Positions 16,321 through 26,230 of a stretch of 64,000 bases of DNA are shown in pieces (position 1 is the first letter of the stretch; each line of letters starts with the position of its first letter). The stretch is from Lachnospira sp. UBA2821 (GTDB lineage: Bacteria; Bacillota; Clostridia; Lachnospirales; Lachnospiraceae): assembly GCA_002351535.1 (NCBI GenBank), contig DEGR01000013.1, forward strand, positions 1 to 64,000, written 5' to 3'. The translations under genes and the position numbers were made by a program. The notes beneath the pieces are model-generated. The model made no database searches. It was given only the letters and a program-made list of their open reading frames with translations, and was not told the origin of the DNA.

Positions 16321-19300
16321 GTGTACGATAAAGTATCGACTAATCTCAACTTTGTGGAGAGAGAAAAGAACACACAGAAATTTTGGAAAGACAATGACAT
16401 TTTCAGGAAGAGTATGGAAAACAGAAAGGAAGGACCAACTTATACATTTTATGATGGACCACCTACAGCCAATGGTAAGCCACATATTGGTCATGTTCTT
16501 ACCCGTGTAATCAAAGATATGATTCCAAGATATAAGACTATGAAAGGCTACATGGTGCCTAGAAAAGCCGGATGGGATACACACGGACTTCCTGTAGAGT
16601 TAGAGGTTGAGAAGCTTCTTGGACTTGATGGAAAAGAGCAGATTGAGGAATATGGTTTAGATCCATTTATCTCAAAATGTAAAGAGAGTGTATGGAAGTA
16701 TAAAGGAATGTGGGAAGATTTCTCAGGAACAGTTGGTTTCTGGGCTGATATGGATAACCCATATGTAACATATGATGACAATTTTATTGAGTCAGAGTGG
16801 TGGGCACTTAAAGAGATATGGAATAAAAAGTTATTATACAAAGGATTTAAAATAGTTCCTTACTGCCCAAGATGTGGTACTCCTCTTTCATCACATGAGG
16901 TTGCACAGGGATATAAGGCTGTAAAGGAGCGCTCAGCTATTGCAAGATTTAAAGCTGCAGGTGAAGATGCATACTTCCTTGTATGGACTACAACACCATG
17001 GACATTACCTTCTAACGTTGCTTTATGTATGAATCCGGATGAAAATTATATTAAAGTTAAGGCAGCAGACGGATACACATACTATATTGCCGAAGCACTT
17101 GCAGATAAAGTTCTTGGCGGACTTGCAGAGGAAGGAGAGAAAGCCTACGAAGTTCTTGAGACATATAAAGGTAAAGATTTGGAATACAAAGAGTATGAAC
17201 CGTTATTTGACTGTGCACAGAACATTTGCAAAAAACAGAATAAGAAGGCGTATTTTGTAACATGTGACAGCTATGTAACTATGTCTGATGGTACAGGTAT
17301 TGTTCATATAGCACCTGCATTCGGTGAAGACGATGCAAAAGTAGGAAGAAATTATGACTTACCATTCGTACAGCTTGTAGACGGACAAGGTGAGATGACT
17401 AAGGAAACACCTTACGCAGGATTATTTGTTAAGGATGCAGACCCTAAGGTATTGAAAGACCTTGATGAAAAGGGACTTTTATTCGATGCACCTAAGTTTG
17501 AACATGATTATCCATTCTGCTGGAGATGTGATACCCCACTCATTTACTATGCAAGAGAGTCGTGGTTTATTAAGATGACGGAAGTTAAAGATAAGCTTAT
17601 AGCTAACAACAATACTGTTAACTGGATTCCGGAATCACTTGGTAAAGGACGTTTTGGTAACTGGCTTGAGAACATTCAGGACTGGGGTGTTTCGCGTAAC
17701 CGTTATTGGGGAACACCACTTAATATATGGCAGTGTGAGTGTGGACATATGCATTCTATAGGAAGCCGTAAAGAGCTGGCTGAGATGAGTGGAAATCCTG
17801 ATGTAGCAAATGTCGAGCTTCACAGACCGTATATTGATGAAATTACAATCAAATGTCCTGAATGTGGCGGAACAATGCACAGAGTACCGGAAGTGCTTGA
17901 CTGTTGGTTTGACTCAGGTGCAATGCCATTTGCACAGCATCACTATCCATTTGAGAATAAAGATTTATTTGAGAAACAGTTCCCTGCAGATTTTATCTCA
18001 GAAGCCGTTGACCAGACAAGAGGATGGTTCTATACACTTATGGCAGAGTCGACATTATTATTTGACAAAGCACCATATAAGAATGTTATAGTACTTGGAC
18101 ATGTACAGGATGAAAACGGACAGAAGATGAGCAAGTCTAAGGGAAATGCAGTAGATCCGTTTGATGCACTTCAGACACATGGGGCTGATGCGATAAGATG
18201 GTATTTCTATACAAACAGTGCACCATGGCTTCCTAACAGATTCCATGATAAAGCAGTTACGGAAGGACAGCGTAAATTCATGGGAACTCTCTGGAACACA
18301 TATGCATTCTATGTATTGTATGCAAATATAGATGAATTTAATCCTATGGATTACAAACTCGAATATGATAAGCTTTCGGTTATGGATAAATGGCTTCTTT
18401 CAAAACTCAATTCAGTTGTCAAAGAAGTAGATGATAATCTTGGCAATTACAGAATTCCGGAAGCTGCAAGAGCACTTCAGGATTTTGTTGACGAGATGAG
18501 TAACTGGTATGTACGCCGTTCAAGAGAGCGTTTCTGGGCAAAAGGAATGGAGCAGGATAAGATTAATGCTTACATGACATTATACACATCACTTGTAACA
18601 ATATGTAAGGCAGCAGCTCCAATGATTCCGTTTATGACAGAAGACATTTACCAGAACCTTGTAAGAAACATTGATAAAGATGCTCCTGAAAGTATCCATC
18701 TTTGTGATTTCCCACAGGTTGATGAGGCTGTTATAGATAAGAAGCTTGAAGATGATATGGAAGACCTGCTCGAAGTTGTAGTTATGGGTAGAGCCTGCAG
18801 AAATGCATCTAATATTAAGAACAGACAGCCAATCGGACAGATGTATGTAAAAGCTGATTTTGATTTGTCAGAATTCTATACAGACATTATAGCAGACGAG
18901 CTTAATGTTAAAAAAGTTACATTTACAGATGATGTAAGAGATTTCTCTTCATATAGTTTTAAACCACAGCTTAAGACTGTAGGACCTAAGTTTGGCAAAC
19001 AGCTTAATGAAATTCGTACTGCTTTATCTTCGCTTGACGGAAATGTTGCAATGGATGAAGTTAATGCTACGGGCAAATTAAAGCTTGTTCTTCCAAGTGG
19101 AGAAATCGAACTTGAGAAAGATGACCTTCTTATAGATATAGCACAGAAAGAAGGCTATGTATCGGAGGCAGATAACAAGATTACGGTTGTGCTTGATACT
19201 AATCTTACAGAAGAATTGTTAGAGGAAGGATTCGTTCGTGAGATAATCAGTAAGGTACAGACGATGAGAAAAGAAGCCGGATTTGAAGTAATGGATAAGA

Positions 19301-19473
19301 TTACAATCTATGCTAAGGATAATGATAAGGTAATCGATATACTTACAAGAAATGCTGAACAGATTAAATCAGAAGTTCTTGCGGATGATATAGTAACAGG
19401 AGATGTTGCAGGATACGAAAAAGAATGGAACATCAATGGAGAGAAAGTCGTAATGGCTGTTAAGAAGAATTAA
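16321..19473 (+). CDS. ileS: Isoleucyl-tRNA synthetase
   Basis: Charges tRNA-Ile; cytoplasmic class I synthetase, 1050 aa. It starts at GTG after AAAAGGAGGATTTTAAA. The HIGH motif is at 55-58 and KMSKS at 602-606, with the editing (CP1) domain between (VWTTTPWTLPSN). At 1050 residues it is about 120 longer than the usual bacterial type (B. subtilis about 920), matching the second, eukaryote-like IleS lineage known for low mupirocin sensitivity; that lineage call is inference from length and C-terminal layout. It is controlled by the upstream T-box and ends at a bidirectional terminator. Confidence 0.96.
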   Translation: MYDKVSTNLNFVEREKNTQKFWKDNDIFRKSMENRKEGPTYTFYDGPPTANGKPHIGHVLTRVIKDMIPRYKTMKGYMVPRKAGWDTHGLPVELEVEKLLGLDGKEQIEEYGLDPFISKCKESVWKYKGMWEDFSGTVGFWADMDNPYVTYDDNFIESEWWALKEIWNKKLLYKGFKIVPYCPRCGTPLSSHEVAQGYKAVKERSAIARFKAAGEDAYFLVWTTTPWTLPSNVALCMNPDENYIKVKAADGYTYYIAEALADKVLGGLAEEGEKAYEVLETYKGKDLEYKEYEPLFDCAQNICKKQNKKAYFVTCDSYVTMSDGTGIVHIAPAFGEDDAKVGRNYDLPFVQLVDGQGEMTKETPYAGLFVKDADPKVLKDLDEKGLLFDAPKFEHDYPFCWRCDTPLIYYARESWFIKMTEVKDKLIANNNTVNWIPESLGKGRFGNWLENIQDWGVSRNRYWGTPLNIWQCECGHMHSIGSRKELAEMSGNPDVANVELHRPYIDEITIKCPECGGTMHRVPEVLDCWFDSGAMPFAQHHYPFENKDLFEKQFPADFISEAVDQTRGWFYTLMAESTLLFDKAPYKNVIVLGHVQDENGQKMSKSKGNAVDPFDALQTHGADAIRWYFYTNSAPWLPNRFHDKAVTEGQRKFMGTLWNTYAFYVLYANIDEFNPMDYKLEYDKLSVMDKWLLSKLNSVVKEVDDNLGNYRIPEAARALQDFVDEMSNWYVRRSRERFWAKGMEQDKINAYMTLYTSLVTICKAAAPMIPFMTEDIYQNLVRNIDKDAPESIHLCDFPQVDEAVIDKKLEDDMEDLLEVVVMGRACRNASNIKNRQPIGQMYVKADFDLSEFYTDIIADELNVKKVTFTDDVRDFSSYSFKPQLKTVGPKFGKQLNEIRTALSSLDGNVAMDEVNATGKLKLVLPSGEIELEKDDLLIDIAQKEGYVSEADNKITVVLDTNLTEELLEEGFVREIISKVQTMRKEAGFEVMDKITIYAKDNDKVIDILTRNAEQIKSEVLADDIVTGDVAGYEKEWNINGEKVVMAVKKN

Positions 19474-19521
19474 TTGGAATTTCTGGATATTTATATTTGA
19501 CTATATGCAATATAAAAAATA

Positions 19522-19550
19522 GGCTGTCGCTAATGCGACAGCCATTTTTA
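19522..19550. terminator. Bidirectional terminator between ileS and prs
   Basis: GGCTGTCGC and GCGACAGCC form a perfect 9-bp stem with a TAAT loop. It is flanked by A-rich sequence on the left and ATTTTTA on the right, so it can end transcription from both convergent genes. Confidence 0.92.
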
Positions 19551-19588
19551 TATTATAGTTTATATATTTTTTGTTATAAGATTTTATT

Positions 19589-20770
19589 TTATATCTGTTC
19601 GCCGTTCTTATACTTCTCGAGACATTTCTGAATACGCTCAACAGGGTCAAGTAATTTGCTGATTGTTGTATCATGATTAAGTGTATCAATAAGAAGTGCG
19701 ATGTATTTGCTCATATCACAGCTTATATAATAAGGTTTTGTAAGAAGTTCAGGTGTCTGATATGTGAGGTTAGTTGTAAGGACTCTGTCAATGATACCAT
19801 CCTCATAAGCCTTATCAAACTTCTCAAGACCGTTTGTAAAGAGACCGAAAGTTGAAGCAACATATACATGACGGGCTTTTCTTTCTTTAAGACCTCTTGC
19901 AACATCAAGCATACTTTCACCTGAAGAAATCATATCGTCGATAACGAATACGTCTTTACCTTCAACTGAGGCACCGAGGAACTCATGTGCAACAATTGGG
20001 TTTCTTCCGTTTACGATTTTACTGTAGTCACGTCTCTTGTAGAACATACCCATGTCTACACCGAGAACATTGGCAAGATATATAGCACGGCCCATACCAC
20101 CTTCATCAGGGCTTATAATCATAAGATGGTCAGCGTCTATAGTAAGGTCTTTCTCGTGTCTTAAAAGACCTTTGATGAACTGATAAGCAGCCTGTACTGT
20201 TTCAAAACCATTAAGAGGAATTGCATTCTGAACTCTTGGATCATGTGCATCGAATGTTATGATGTTATCAACGCCCATAGATACTAATTCCTGAAGTGCA
20301 AGAGCACAGTCTAAAGATTCTCTTCCTGTACGTTTGTGCTGTCTGCTTTCATAAAGGAATGGCATAATAACTGTAATACGTCTTCCTTTTCCTGCTATTG
20401 CAGCGATAACTCTCTTCAGATCCTGATAGTGGTCGTCAGGAGACATATGATTAAGATGACCTGAAACTGTATATGTAAGACTGTAATTAGTTACATCTGA
20501 CATAATAAAAATATCATCACCACGAACTGACTGGCTTACGATACCTTTTGCTTCACCTGAGCCGAATCTTGGGACTTTTACGTCAATGAGGTATGAGTCC
20601 TTCTGGTATCCGGAAAATACAACATTGTCTTTGTCGGCATTTTCCCTGTCTTTTCTCCATTTAGAAATGTACTGGTCAACTTTTAAACCGAGTTCCTTAC
20701 AGTTGTCCATGGCTACGATGCCTAATGAACCAACGGGTATAGTGTCTAAGTTTCTGTCATCTTTTAGCAT
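19589..20770 (-). CDS. prs: Ribose-phosphate pyrophosphokinase (long form)
   Basis: Makes PRPP from ribose 5-phosphate and ATP for purine, pyrimidine, His and Trp synthesis. It is 393 aa, about 75 longer than the usual 310-320. The PRPP-binding loop reads VFVIDDMISSGES, and the catalytic flexible-loop region contains the conserved TFDAHDPRVQNA segment; SRQHKRTGRES is also present. The altered PRPP loop (SSGES in place of the common DTAGT) and the added N-terminal segment mark it as a divergent form seen in clostridia-related bacteria. It lies alone on the minus strand. Confidence 0.9.
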   Translation of the reverse strand: MLKDDRNLDTIPVGSLGIVAMDNCKELGLKVDQYISKWRKDRENADKDNVVFSGYQKDSYLIDVKVPRFGSGEAKGIVSQSVRGDDIFIMSDVTNYSLTYTVSGHLNHMSPDDHYQDLKRVIAAIAGKGRRITVIMPFLYESRQHKRTGRESLDCALALQELVSMGVDNIITFDAHDPRVQNAIPLNGFETVQAAYQFIKGLLRHEKDLTIDADHLMIISPDEGGMGRAIYLANVLGVDMGMFYKRRDYSKIVNGRNPIVAHEFLGASVEGKDVFVIDDMISSGESMLDVARGLKERKARHVYVASTFGLFTNGLEKFDKAYEDGIIDRVLTTNLTYQTPELLTKPYYISCDMSKYIALLIDTLNHDTTISKLLDPVERIQKCLEKYKNGEQI

Positions 20771-20869
20771 TTTTGCAAACCTCCAAATAAGTTATATTGT
20801 AATTGTTAGATTTTTTGTGGTAATCCACATAATTTATATCATTATAAAATTGCACAGTCAAGGGCAATT

Positions 20870-21847
20870 TTACATAATCCTTATATCATTTCCAATTATT
20901 TTAAGCATTTTGTAGTTATCTATCACTCTTGATAAAATTCTCTCAGAATAATGCTTCTGGAATTCGCCAAGAGAAAGGTTGGTAGATATTATAACAGGTT
21001 TTCTGTTAAGTATTCTTTCGTTAAGGCATTGAAACAGTGACGATACCGTAAATGAGTTGACAATCTCTGTTCCAAGGTCATCTATTATAAGTAAATCGCA
21101 GTCAGTAAGATGATGGGCAATATAACCGTTTTCAGCAGAATGGGCGCGGTTAAATTCCTTGTCTGCAAGAATGTGAAAAAGGTTAATGGCAGAAAGATAT
21201 ATGACTGAGTGTGATGAATCCATAAGTTCCTTTGCTATACAATTGGATAAAAATGTTTTTCCAACTCCTGTATTACCATAAATATAAAGATTAGAATAAT
21301 CATTATCAAAGTTACTGATGAATGATTTGCATATATCATATATTTCTTTCATGTTTTGCAATGGAGTTTTTCCGAGGTCCTTATCTACATTTTCTGAATC
21401 AAAACAGTTAAAGTCAAATGTTGAAAAGTTCTCGGTTTCCAATACACTTTCGATATTAGATTGGGAATACAAAAGGTCAATCTCAGCTTTTTTGCGACAT
21501 TGGCATTTTTCTCCATTCTCAAGATAACCTGTATCACGACATAGATTACATGTGTAGTGTCTTGAAAGATAATCGTCAGGAAGGCCGTGTAGTTTAAGCA
21601 ATTCTTTCTTTTTATTAGTAAGCTCCTTAAGTTTTCCGGAAAATTGTGATGAATCATAATTTTCCAGAAGCAGCCTGTTTCTTGCTTCTTCAAATGAAAG
21701 AGAGGATATCCGGCTTTGTATGTCCTCTATCTCGGGATATTTCTTGAATATTTCTATCGTGCGTTCCTGAAGCATACGTTCATTGTACGCCTGCTTACGA
21801 CTGTAATCTCTTTCTATTTCGTCATGTTGAATCTGTGTTAATGCCAT
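20870..21847 (-). CDS. dnaI: DnaI/DnaC-like helicase loader ATPase
   Basis: AAA+ ATPase that loads the replicative helicase at origins or restarted forks; 325 aa. An N-terminal helical region (1-95) is followed by a Cys cluster (C100, C103, C115, C117) that probably binds zinc. The Walker A motif GNTGVGKT is at 191-198 and Walker B is LLIIDDLGTE. It follows the DnaD-like gene by 11 bp on the same strand, so the two replication-initiation proteins are co-expressed. The gene symbol is by analogy with B. subtilis DnaI. Confidence 0.85.
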   Translation of the reverse strand: MALTQIQHDEIERDYSRKQAYNERMLQERTIEIFKKYPEIEDIQSRISSLSFEEARNRLLLENYDSSQFSGKLKELTNKKKELLKLHGLPDDYLSRHYTCNLCRDTGYLENGEKCQCRKKAEIDLLYSQSNIESVLETENFSTFDFNCFDSENVDKDLGKTPLQNMKEIYDICKSFISNFDNDYSNLYIYGNTGVGKTFLSNCIAKELMDSSHSVIYLSAINLFHILADKEFNRAHSAENGYIAHHLTDCDLLIIDDLGTEIVNSFTVSSLFQCLNERILNRKPVIISTNLSLGEFQKHYSERILSRVIDNYKMLKIIGNDIRIM

Positions 21848-21858
21848 GTCCGGTACTC

Positions 21859-23040
21859 CTATCTGTTTGCAAGAATACGTTTTTCAAGAGCATCATAGTC
21901 ATATGTTCTCTGTGAAAAATCATTAAAAGTGTTTTTGGATGCAGATGCAATTTTATTGGTTTTCTGAGCATTTTGCGAAGCCTGCATCTGCTTTTTGGAA
22001 GACTCATACTTAGCATCCAGTTTCTTTATATCGTCTAAATGTTTAACACCCTGTTTGCTCCAGTTAGTTAATATAGTATCTGCATATTCAAAGCTTGGCT
22101 GATGTATAGTCTGTATTGTTCTGTCACAGGCATTGAGAATAATATCCATCGAAAAGCCGTAAGAGTTTGTCCATTTTACGATAAATGCCTTTTCGCTTGC
22201 ACCAGGGTTTCTACCGTTCAATCCGAATGCTTTAAGTACAGGATAGCATTTTTTACTGTATAATGAGGTGCTTTCTTTTGCCTGTTCTACAGTTACGATA
22301 TTTTCCTGTGACCATGAAATGGCTACTTTTTCCATATATCTCAGATTCTTGTGACCAACACTTACACAGTATTCAATAAGATATTCCATTAATTCTACCG
22401 TAAATCCTAATTTGTCATATATATAAAGAAGTGTGTTGGTATCTGTGGTGCTTAAAGTCTTTCCTATATATTTTTGTGCAACAAAAATAAGCTCGCTTAT
22501 ATCGTCCTGTTCAACAAAGTTCGAAAGCTCATTTTTGGAATATGTAATCTTTTCAGGAACATCATCTGTTGCATCGGCAATAAGGTGTGTTGTAACGGCT
22601 TTTGATACAATGCTTTTGTTTGTATCCTGAGAATCAGGAGTTGTATCATGTTCAGGAACAAATATGGAATCTTCAGGTGTATCACTTATAGTATTAACAT
22701 CAGATGTAAAAGAATTGCTTATAGTGTCGGCTGAGATTGCTGAATCTTCCTGTAACGTAAGCATGTGTATATGTGTAATTTCATTAGAAGGACTATATTT
22801 GAGTGTAAGAAGACCTGTCTGCTCCCAATATTTTAAAGCTCTTACAACATCTTTCTCGGTATGATTAAGAGTATCGGCTATGCCGCATACTGATACAGGC
22901 AGATTGCCTGAGAGTGAACGCATAAGCATCAGGTATACTTTTACGAACTCACCATTTGCTGAAGGCATATATTTATCAAGAAATGTATTTGAAATTATGG
23001 TTATGGAATTGTTGTTTGATGTTAGTCTGATAGTATTCAT
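21859..23040 (-). CDS. DnaD-domain replication initiation protein
   Basis: 393-aa protein with an N-terminal winged-helix-like DnaD region (about 1-90, including DTLNHTEKDVVRALKYWEQ). An acidic linker follows, then DnaD C-terminal-type helical domains (about 180-260 and 275-345, the latter with ILTNWSKQGVKHLDDI). The family remodels DNA and helps recruit the helicase loader. Co-directional with the dnaI-like gene 11 bp downstream. ATG 23040 follows CGAGGATTAAT. A promoter at 23092-23120 and tandem DnaA-box-like 9-mers lie upstream. Confidence 0.82.
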   Translation of the reverse strand: MNTIRLTSNNNSITIISNTFLDKYMPSANGEFVKVYLMLMRSLSGNLPVSVCGIADTLNHTEKDVVRALKYWEQTGLLTLKYSPSNEITHIHMLTLQEDSAISADTISNSFTSDVNTISDTPEDSIFVPEHDTTPDSQDTNKSIVSKAVTTHLIADATDDVPEKITYSKNELSNFVEQDDISELIFVAQKYIGKTLSTTDTNTLLYIYDKLGFTVELMEYLIEYCVSVGHKNLRYMEKVAISWSQENIVTVEQAKESTSLYSKKCYPVLKAFGLNGRNPGASEKAFIVKWTNSYGFSMDIILNACDRTIQTIHQPSFEYADTILTNWSKQGVKHLDDIKKLDAKYESSKKQMQASQNAQKTNKIASASKNTFNDFSQRTYDYDALEKRILANR

Positions 23041-23091
23041 ATTAATCCTCGTTCTCTAAAAAGTTATGTCTGTGTCAACTGTATAATGCAG

Positions 23092-23120
23092 AGTATAGCA
23101 CAGTTTATCTGATATTTGAA
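23092..23120 (-). promoter_or_regulatory. Candidate promoter of dnaD-dnaI operon
   Basis: On the minus strand, TTCAAA (complement of 23115-23120) and TATACT (complement of 23092-23097) are separated by 17 bp, about 50 bp before the dnaD-like start codon. The nearest DnaA-box array lies 46 bp further upstream. Confidence 0.55.
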
Positions 23121-23166
23121 TAGTGTTTTTTGGTGCAAAGCCAGTAGAATCAAGGGTTAGAAAAAA

Positions 23167-23193
23167 TGTGGATAGTGTGGATAATGTGGATAA
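23167..23193 (-). promoter_or_regulatory. Array of three abutting DnaA-box-like 9-mers
   Basis: TGTGGATAG, TGTGGATAA and TGTGGATAA occupy 23167-23175, 23176-23184 and 23185-23193 with no spacing. On the minus strand these read CTATCCACA and twice TTATCCACA, the DnaA consensus. They lie in AT-rich DNA upstream of the dnaD-like promoter. Confidence 0.8.
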
Positions 23194-23295
23194 AATTAAA
23201 TGAAGTGATATAGAAATTTGTTTTATGGGCATTGTAGAATTATGTAGAAAAAAAGAAATCCACAATTCTTATGCTATAGTTATTAACATAAAAAT

Positions 23296-23313
23296 TGTGG
23301 ATAATGTGGATAA
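23296..23313 (-). promoter_or_regulatory. Array of two abutting DnaA-box-like 9-mers
   Basis: Two perfect TGTGGATAA copies at 23296-23304 and 23305-23313, directly next to each other and ending at the base before the murC stop codon. They have the same orientation as the array at 23167-23193, about 100 bp away. A weaker reversed match (AATCCACAA) lies near 23258. Confidence 0.8.
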
Positions 23314-24702
23314 CTATTTGGAAATCAGCTCTTCGCCTATTAATACAACGTCTCCGGCACCCATAGTTATTAACATGTCATCGTTAATACATTTTTCTAA
23401 AATAAATTTTTCAATTTCTTCAAATGAATGGAAATAATATGCTTCACATCCAAGTGCTTTAAGTTCGTTTAACAGTGTTTCTGAGCTTATACCAAGGTCA
23501 TCGGTTTCTCTTGCGGGATATATGTCAGCAAGAATTACTTTGTCGGCAAGTGATAAAGCTTTTGCAAATTCTTTCATAAATGCTTTGGTACGTGTAAATG
23601 TATGTGGCTGGAATACACACCACAGATTATTGTGCGGATAGTTTCTGGCAGCGGTCAGAGTGGCTTCTATTTCGTCAGGATGGTGGGCATAATCGTCAAT
23701 TATGTTGAATCCGTTAACTTTGCCTTTGAACTGGAAACGTCTGTCTGCACCGGAATACTTCGCAAGTCCTGCCCCTATAGTTTCGATATCAAATCCGGCA
23801 CAAACGCATGTTGCGACTGCTGCAAGGGAATTAAGTACATTGTGTTCACCGGGAACTTTCAAAGAGATATGTATGGATTTATCTCCTTTTATAATAAGGT
23901 CATATGAAGCACATCCAAATTCATTATAAGTGATATTGGCTGCACTGTAATCACATGCTTTGTTATCAAGACCGAAGGTTACGACGGTACCTTTACAATG
24001 TCCGGTTATATAATCATTATCCGGTATACTGTTATTTATTACGATATAGCCATCCGAAGGTACAAGTTCAGCATATTGTCTGAAACTGTTCCTTATGTCA
24101 TCTATATCTTTGAAGAAATCCATGTGGTCTTCTCTTACGTTCAGAATAACTGCAATAGTTGGGAAGAATGAAAGAAAACTGTTTGTGTATTCACAGGCCT
24201 CGGTAATGAATAAATCGGAATTACCTATTCTCGCATTTCCATTAATCGGATGAAATATTCCGCCAACAAGTATTGTAGGATCAAGTTCTTTTTCTTTTTC
24301 AAGCATAATCTGTGAAATCATAGATGTAGTAGTGGTTTTTCCGTGAGTTCCTGATACACCGATGGCGTGCTTATAGTTTTTCATTATTTCGCCGAGAAGT
24401 TCGGCTCTTGTAAGGGTAGGTATTGCCAGGTCTTTTGCTGCCCTGAGCTCAGGGTTAGTGTCTTTAATTGCGGCCGTATATACTACAACATTAATATCAG
24501 GTGTAATATTTTTGGCTGTCTGTTCATATACTATGTTTGCACCGAGTGAAATGAGCCTTTTAGTTAAGTCAGATTCTTTAGAGTCAGAACCGGATACAGT
24601 AAAGCCACGGCTTAACAGAATTTCGGCAAGGGCACTCATACTTATTCCACCGATACCGATAAAGTGTACATGTTGTTTTGTGTTAAAATCCATTTGATAC
24701 AT
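23314..24702 (-). CDS. murC: UDP-N-acetylmuramate--L-alanine ligase
   Basis: Adds L-Ala to UDP-MurNAc in the cytoplasmic stage of peptidoglycan synthesis; 462 aa, standard length. The N-terminal Rossmann domain carries HFIGIGGISMS, the ATP-binding loop GVSGTHGKTTTTS is at 115-127, and the C-terminal domain follows. The start is ATG after GGATGG; a second in-frame ATG three codons later is possible. It stands alone on the minus strand upstream of the dnaD-dnaI pair, separated by the DnaA-box region. Confidence 0.95.
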   Translation of the reverse strand: MYQMDFNTKQHVHFIGIGGISMSALAEILLSRGFTVSGSDSKESDLTKRLISLGANIVYEQTAKNITPDINVVVYTAAIKDTNPELRAAKDLAIPTLTRAELLGEIMKNYKHAIGVSGTHGKTTTTSMISQIMLEKEKELDPTILVGGIFHPINGNARIGNSDLFITEACEYTNSFLSFFPTIAVILNVREDHMDFFKDIDDIRNSFRQYAELVPSDGYIVINNSIPDNDYITGHCKGTVVTFGLDNKACDYSAANITYNEFGCASYDLIIKGDKSIHISLKVPGEHNVLNSLAAVATCVCAGFDIETIGAGLAKYSGADRRFQFKGKVNGFNIIDDYAHHPDEIEATLTAARNYPHNNLWCVFQPHTFTRTKAFMKEFAKALSLADKVILADIYPARETDDLGISSETLLNELKALGCEAYYFHSFEEIEKFILEKCINDDMLITMGAGDVVLIGEELISK

Positions 24703-24895
24703 AATTTTATACCATCCATTTCATTTAAAAGTTATACGTCGATTATACGTTTTTCTTATTCTAGCACAAAAGTGTTTGATTTGCAATGTGTGACATTTTG
24801 TGTAGAATATACAAAACAAAATGCTAAAAAATGTAACATTTTACCACATTATGGATGAAATTGAAAAAAATGTATTAAAAAAAATATAAAATAAG

Positions 24896-24924
24896 TTCAC
24901 TAAATACTGTGATTATGGTATAAT
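24896..24924 (+). promoter_or_regulatory. Sigma-A promoter of glgCD
   Basis: TTCACT at 24896-24901 and TATAAT at 24919-24924 with 17-bp spacing, about 30 bp before the glgC start. Confidence 0.75.
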
Positions 24925-24955
24925 ATTCACATCAAAAATTCAGCGGGGTGATAGC

Positions 24956-26230
24956 GTGATTAAAAAAGAAATGATTGCCATGTTACTGGCAGGCGGACAG
25001 GGTAGCAGACTAGGAGTACTTACAGCAAAAGTTGCAAAACCGGCTGTAGCATTCGGCGGTAAGTATAGAATTATCGACTTCCCTTTAAGTAACTGCATTA
25101 ATTCAGGTGTTGATACGGTAGGAGTTCTTACACAGTATCAGCCGTTAAGACTTAATGCTCACATAGGAATTGGTATTCCTTGGGATTTGGACAGGAATAT
25201 CGGAGGAGTTACAGTACTTCCACCATATGAAAAAAGTGGGAACAGCGAATGGTATACGGGAACAGCGAATGCGATTTTCCAGAATCTTGATTATATGGAG
25301 TCATATAATCCTGACTATGTACTTATATTATCAGGTGACCATATATATAAGATGGATTACGAGGTTATGTTAGATTTCCATAAAGCTAATAATGCGGATG
25401 TTACAATAGCTACGATGCCGGTTCCTTATGAAGAGGCAAGCCGTTTCGGAATTGTTCTTACTGATGAGGATAACAAGATAACGGAATTCGAGGAGAAGCC
25501 TGCGAATCCGAGGGGAAATCTTGCTTCGATGGGTATATACATATTTAATTGGAGTGTATTGAAAGAGGCTCTTATTAAAATGTCAGACCAGAGCAATTGC
25601 GATTTTGGTAAACATATTATTCCATATTGTCATGATAAGGAATGCAGGATGTATGCATATGAATATAACGGATATTGGAAAGATGTTGGAACACTTTCTT
25701 CCTATTGGGAAGCTAATATGGAGCTTATCAATATAATTCCTGTGTTTAACCTTTACGAGGAATTCTGGAGAATCTATACAAAGAGTGATGCACTTCCACC
25801 ACAGTATATATCACAGTATGCAAGAGTAGACCGCAGTATTGTTGGAGAAGGCTGTGAAATCTACGGTGAAGTGTACAATTCCGTTATAGGTGTTGGCGTT
25901 ACCATCGAAGAGGGAGCGGTTATAAGAGATTCTATTATAATGAAAGACAGTGTAATTGGTAAGAATACTAAGATTACAAAGTCGATAATTGCTGAGAATG
26001 TTACAATAGGTGATGATGTTGAGATGGGTATTGGAGACGAACAGCCAAGCAGGCTCGACAGCAAGATTTATAATGGTGGACTTGTTACGATAGGTGAAGG
26101 CTCAGTTGTACCTAATGGTGTAAAGATTGGTAAAAATGTAGCTATATCAGGTGTTACAAAGGCGGAGGAGTATCCTAATGGCATGTTGAATAGCGGAGAA
26201 TATATTGTTAAGGCAGGTGACGTTAGATGA
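24956..26230 (+). CDS. glgC: Glucose-1-phosphate adenylyltransferase, catalytic subunit
   Basis: Makes ADP-glucose from glucose 1-phosphate and ATP, the committed step of glycogen synthesis; 424 aa. It begins with GTG after GGGGTGAT. The N-terminal nucleotidyltransferase domain carries LLAGGQGSRLGVLT and the substrate segments FPLSNC, WYTGTANAI and SGDHIY. A left-handed beta-helix forms the C-terminal part (repeated hexapeptide pattern from about residue 285). It overlaps glgD by 4 bp (ATGA), giving coupled translation and a GlgC/GlgD heteromer as known in Firmicutes. Confidence 0.95.
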   Translation: MIKKEMIAMLLAGGQGSRLGVLTAKVAKPAVAFGGKYRIIDFPLSNCINSGVDTVGVLTQYQPLRLNAHIGIGIPWDLDRNIGGVTVLPPYEKSGNSEWYTGTANAIFQNLDYMESYNPDYVLILSGDHIYKMDYEVMLDFHKANNADVTIATMPVPYEEASRFGIVLTDEDNKITEFEEKPANPRGNLASMGIYIFNWSVLKEALIKMSDQSNCDFGKHIIPYCHDKECRMYAYEYNGYWKDVGTLSSYWEANMELINIIPVFNLYEEFWRIYTKSDALPPQYISQYARVDRSIVGEGCEIYGEVYNSVIGVGVTIEEGAVIRDSIIMKDSVIGKNTKITKSIIAENVTIGDDVEMGIGDEQPSRLDSKIYNGGLVTIGEGSVVPNGVKIGKNVAISGVTKAEEYPNGMLNSGEYIVKAGDVR

